Positions 61,226 to 64,000 of a stretch of DNA of 64,000 bases are shown here, in pieces. A program made the translations under genes and the position numbers. The notes under the pieces were generated by a model. That model was given only the letters and a program-made list of their open reading frames with translations, did not search any database and had not been told where the DNA came from. Numbering within the stretch: the first letter of the stretch is position 1; every line of letters starts with the position of its first letter. Origin of the DNA: JABWAN01 sp041918175 (lineage in GTDB: Bacteria; Zhuqueibacterota; Zhuqueibacteria; Zhuqueibacterales; Zhuqueibacteraceae); assembly GCA_041918175.1 (NCBI GenBank), contig JAYRWE010000062.1, forward strand, positions 124,001 through 188,000. The letters run 5' to 3'.

Positions 61226-61267
61226 TGGAGTGATGGAAAACCATTAATTCACCAATCCATCACTCCA
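61226..61267. repeat. Hairpin after the amidase gene
   Basis: TGGAGTGATGG pairs perfectly with CCATCACTCCA (11 bp) around a 20-nt loop. There is no T-run. The right arm with its flank (TTCACCAATCCATCACTCC) recurs at about 4715-4733, across the stop codon of the sigma-54 regulator, so it is a dispersed element. Confidence 0.6.
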
Positions 61268-61328
61268 CTAATCCCAAACTCCAGCACTTCAAAACTCGGA
61301 GTAACCCTACTTAACTTGTGGAGCAAAC

Positions 61329-62081
61329 ATGATCGACCTCAGCGGCAAAGTAATGTTGATCACCGGCGGTTCGCGCGGCATTGGGCGCGCAACGGCGCAA
61401 TTAGCGGCGCGCGCTGGAGCAACGGTGGCCATCAACTATGTGCAAATGGAATTGGCAGCGCGCAAACTCGTTGAAGAGTTGACGAATAGCGGCCATCGCG
61501 CCGGCGCGTTTCAAGCGGACGTGAGCCGCTTGCCCGAGGTGGAGAAAATGGTTGCCGCCATCTTGAAAGAGTTTGGGCAGATCGATGTGCTCGTTAACAA
61601 TGCAGGCATTTGGACCTACGGCGCGATCGATACAATGCCCGAGTCGGTTTGGGATGAGACCATGAACATCAACTTGAAAAGCATATACAATTGCTGTCGC
61701 GTGGTCGTGCCGCATATGAAAGCGCGCAAGAGCGGCACGATCATCAACATTGCGAGCACTGCCGGCCAGCGCGGCGAAGCTTTTCATTCGCATTACGCCG
61801 CGACCAAAGGCGCGATTATTAGCTTCACCAAATCGCTCGCGCCGGAACTGGCGGCGCACAACATCCTCGTGAATTGCGTCGCGCCCGGTTGGGTGGAAAC
61901 CGATATGTCCAACGAAGCCATTGCGCTGGAAAGCGAAAGCATCATGCGCACGATTCCGTTGCGCCGCGCGGGCACGCCCGAAGAGATTGCCGGGCCGATT
62001 GTGTTTCTCTCTTCGTCATTTGCTTCTTACATCACCGGCGAAGTGTTTAATGTCAACGGCGGCAGCGTGCTCGCGGGTTAG
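61329..62081 (+). CDS. Short-chain dehydrogenase/reductase, FabG-like
   Basis: 250 aa. NAD(P)-binding GGSRGIGR at 13-20, NNAGIW at 90-95, catalytic Ser143, Tyr156 and Lys160 (HYAATKGAI), and the C-terminal FLSSSFASYITGEVFNVNGG. It has the length and motifs of 3-oxoacyl-ACP reductases. Without a fatty acid synthesis cluster nearby the substrate cannot be stated; other SDR functions (for example sugar or polyol oxidation) are possible. It stands alone. Confidence 0.9.
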   Translation: MIDLSGKVMLITGGSRGIGRATAQLAARAGATVAINYVQMELAARKLVEELTNSGHRAGAFQADVSRLPEVEKMVAAILKEFGQIDVLVNNAGIWTYGAIDTMPESVWDETMNINLKSIYNCCRVVVPHMKARKSGTIINIASTAGQRGEAFHSHYAATKGAIISFTKSLAPELAAHNILVNCVAPGWVETDMSNEAIALESESIMRTIPLRRAGTPEEIAGPIVFLSSSFASYITGEVFNVNGGSVLAG

Positions 62082-62144
62082 GCGGTGACGATCGCGCGCA
62101 TTCGTGTACGCTTTATTGGGGCAAGATGATTTTATCCAAATACA

Positions 62145-63131
62145 ATGATCTATCACGATCGCATCTACGGCACTGCCGAAATCACAGCGCCGGTGCTGCT
62201 TGCTTTGCTGCAGAGTTGCGCCGTCCAGCGTTTGCGCGGCGTCTTGCAACATGGCGTCACTGCGCTCTTGGGAATTACAAGTGCCACAACGCGTTTTGAG
62301 CATTCCGTCGGCGTGATGTTGCTTGCGCAGCGACTCGGCGCGCCGTTGCAAGAGCAAATTGCCGCGTTGCTGCACGATGTGAGTCATACGGCTTTTAGCC
62401 ACGTGCTTGATCATGTGTTTCGCGGGCCGAGGCAGCAAAGCTATCATGAAGAAAAGAAAGCCGAGTATCTCGCAGCAACAGACCTTCCGAACATTCTCTC
62501 CGAACACGGCTACGATTGGCGCGACTTCATTGAAGACGCGGCCTATGCTCTTCTCGAACAACCCGCGCCGGCATTGTGCGCGGATCGCCTCGATTATTTT
62601 TTCCGCGACAGTCTCGATCTCGGTTTGGCGACGACGCATGACATTGCCAACGTGCTCGCACATTTGACCGTGCATGAAGGCCGCCTGGTCAGCGCGAATT
62701 TGGAAGTTGCACGATGGCTGGCCGAGGCCTATCTCGCGGCGGATCAAAACAGTTGGGCAAATTTTCGCGAAGTGGGGCTATATGAAGCCGCAGCGCAGGC
62801 GTTGCGCACCGCGCTGGAGTTGCGTGCGATCACGCAAACGGATTTGTGGAGCACGGATGAAGCGCTTTGGCGGAAATTGCATGCCCACGCAGATGCCAAC
62901 CTACAACAACAGCTTCGCCTGGTTTCACCGCACACCAAGTTTGTGTGGGATGAGGCCGCGCCCACTTTTTCGATTCAGCCCAAGCTTCGCACGCTTGATC
63001 CGCACGTGCTCTGCGCAGACAAGCTCCATGTGCTTTCGTCGCTTGATGAAAATTTTGCGCGCATACGCGAACAGTATCTTGCGGCGCAAAGCGGCGTATG
63101 GCCGATGCGAATGATTGCCACACCCAGCTAA
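62145..63131 (+). CDS. HD-domain phosphohydrolase
   Basis: 328 aa. The HD metal site is visible: His53 (TTRFEHSVG), His77-Asp78 (ALLHDVSHTAFSHVLDH) and a later Asp in ADRLDYFFRD, near 145-155. The layout is that of HD-superfamily members related to dGTP triphosphohydrolases, of which the usual arrangement QLxRLxxI..TxFxHSxG is approximated by QRLRGVLQHG and TRFEHSVG. A nucleotide substrate is likely but unproven. No membrane segment. Shine-Dalgarno is weak. Confidence 0.88.
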   Translation: MIYHDRIYGTAEITAPVLLALLQSCAVQRLRGVLQHGVTALLGITSATTRFEHSVGVMLLAQRLGAPLQEQIAALLHDVSHTAFSHVLDHVFRGPRQQSYHEEKKAEYLAATDLPNILSEHGYDWRDFIEDAAYALLEQPAPALCADRLDYFFRDSLDLGLATTHDIANVLAHLTVHEGRLVSANLEVARWLAEAYLAADQNSWANFREVGLYEAAAQALRTALELRAITQTDLWSTDEALWRKLHAHADANLQQQLRLVSPHTKFVWDEAAPTFSIQPKLRTLDPHVLCADKLHVLSSLDENFARIREQYLAAQSGVWPMRMIATPS

Positions 63132-63423
63132 ACGCTGATTGCCTGCTTGGGATTGCACCTGCAGCCGCTTGCTCAATGCGCGTGCTCACATTCTTGCTCC
63201 TTCTCCGCGAACGCCCGCGGTTGTTCGTACTCCTTGCATCAGTTTTTATTTCCGGCTGCAACGCTGTGACATTTCCTGCCTAATTGCGTTGCGGCTCTCG
63301 CTCAACTCCTTCTCATTTGCAAGCCGAGGGATCGGTTTGCCCGCGCCTTTGATCGGTTGCGAATCCTCCCATGCACGGGTTTTAATCAAACTGGGTTGAA
63401 ATTTTCTGCCACAGGAGGTTTTT

Positions 63424-64000
63424 GTGATCGCTGCTTTTTACCAAGGAATTTGCAAAAATTGGCGCGTGAAAGGGATGCTCTTCGTATTGCTTCTTGCCGT
63501 GCTGCTGTGCAACACGCAAACTGCCCTCGCGCAAAACGGCAAGTTGCTTTCCAATAACACCAAAGACGGCTATTCGAAATCTAACCAAAGCAAAGTGTTT
63601 TATCACAATGGCAAATGGTGGGCGCTCGCCTTTGCGGATGCGGAAGACACTTGGGCGATTTGGGAATTTGGCGATTCGACGTGGAGCTATGCCGCGGCTG
63701 CGGGCAACACCAGCTCGGGTGCGCATCCCGACGTGGTGTTGAATGCTGCAACGAACAAACTCTATGTTCTTTACTCCGCCAAATCTTCGCAATTCCTACG
63801 CATGAGTTTTAACGGCGGCGCGTGGAGCATTGATGCGGGTTATCCCATCACGCTCACTGTGCTCGGCAAAGGCGATAGTCAAAACCCCGCGAGTTTGGCA
63901 TTGGCGAAGAACAACGAGTTGTGGATTTTCCGCATCAACAATGAAACGCTCCAAACCATTCGCTCTGCCAACGAGGGCGTAACGTGGTCTGCGTTGATCA
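63424..64000 (+). CDS. Secreted protein, start only (sialidase/BNR-like), runs off the right edge
   Basis: 192 residues visible, no stop before the window ends. GTG start at 63424 after a perfect AGGAGG. A signal peptide is present (basic KNWRVKG, then MLFVLLLAVLLCNTQTALAQ). The mature part begins with repetitive, aromatic-rich beta segments (KVFYHNGKWWALAFAD, TNKLYVLYSAKSS, NNELWIFRINNETLQTIRSANEGVTW), like the blades of a beta-propeller of the exo-sialidase/BNR class. Activity cannot be told from this part. The preceding 292 bp (63132-63423) hold no recognisable gene. Confidence 0.8.
   Translation, partial: MIAAFYQGICKNWRVKGMLFVLLLAVLLCNTQTALAQNGKLLSNNTKDGYSKSNQSKVFYHNGKWWALAFADAEDTWAIWEFGDSTWSYAAAAGNTSSGAHPDVVLNAATNKLYVLYSAKSSQFLRMSFNGGAWSIDAGYPITLTVLGKGDSQNPASLALAKNNELWIFRINNETLQTIRSANEGVTWSALI

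Noticed and set aside
1..64000. tRNA, rRNA and riboswitch genes
   Set aside because: I looked through the larger gaps for tRNA T-loop and rRNA-like sequence and for known riboswitch cores and found none. A covariance-model scan would be needed to be certain.

Overview
The window looks like a chromosomal segment of an uncultivated or little-studied bacterium of the Fibrobacterota-Chlorobi-Bacteroidota neighbourhood, most probably the KSB1/Calditrichota-like part of it. This rests on three things: secreted proteins ending in the 'NYPNPFNPTT' FlgD-like C-terminal sorting domain (54704-57067 and 58590-61217), a MoxR/Bat aerotolerance operon, and many dispersed G/C-rich palindromes with the core CCCCCCTTGAGGGGGG. 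The assignment is an inference; no rRNA or tRNA gene was seen.

Layout. 1-8.8 kb (minus strand): a transmembrane nSTAND NTPase with a DUF1566 tail, a SIR2-like protein, a sigma-54 activator whose first ~335 residues look like a degenerate glutamyl-tRNA reductase, a CcsA/HemX-type membrane protein next to it, and a PEGA lipoprotein. 9-19.5 kb (plus): an Rpn-type nuclease, a fatty acyl-CoA ligase, a STAS-RsbW fusion, and a stress block of a DnaJ-like protein, HtrA protease, DksA-like protein, DnaK and a TPR lipoprotein. 19.5-30.3 kb: the aerotolerance (Bat) cluster (BatD-like, MoxR, DUF58, SurA-N lipoprotein, BatD, BatA, BatB), interrupted by an orphan antitoxin-like gene and a TIR-Roc-COR-TIR gene. 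30.4-44.4 kb: aldehyde dehydrogenase-like enzyme, penicillin acylase, DUF4345, a GH1 glycosidase translationally coupled to a TIR/NB-ARC/TPR protein, a second penicillin acylase split by a repeat, a VWA protein, DUF1697 and a small antitoxin-like gene. 44.5-58.3 kb: the reductive pyrimidine catabolic genes hydA, preT, preA and a beta-ureidopropionase, interspersed with a deoxyribosyltransferase-like/PRTase fusion, an HEPN-MNT pair, a BECR-type toxin/DUF2283 pair, DinB, three tandem Uma2 genes and a multicopper oxidase. 58.5-64 kb: a secreted amidase, a FabG-like reductase, an HD hydrolase and the start of a secreted protein that leaves the window.

How the parts work together. PreT/PreA reduce uracil or thymine, HydA opens the dihydropyrimidine ring and the ureidopropionase releases beta-alanine, ammonia and CO2; the pathway is complete although other genes lie between the steps. 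The Bat proteins form a membrane/periplasm module driven by MoxR. Four proteins with predicted NAD- or nucleotide-cleaving domains (SIR2, TIR-ROCO-TIR, TIR-NB-ARC-TPR, deoxyribosyltransferase-like/PRTase) are scattered among housekeeping genes rather than gathered in one defence island.

The candidates for something undescribed are the pseudo-GluTR/sigma-54 regulator beside a HemX-like protein, the TIR-ROCO-TIR protein lodged in the Bat operon, and palindromic repeats that have become parts of coding sequences, including a C8 tract that puts the two halves of a penicillin acylase out of frame.
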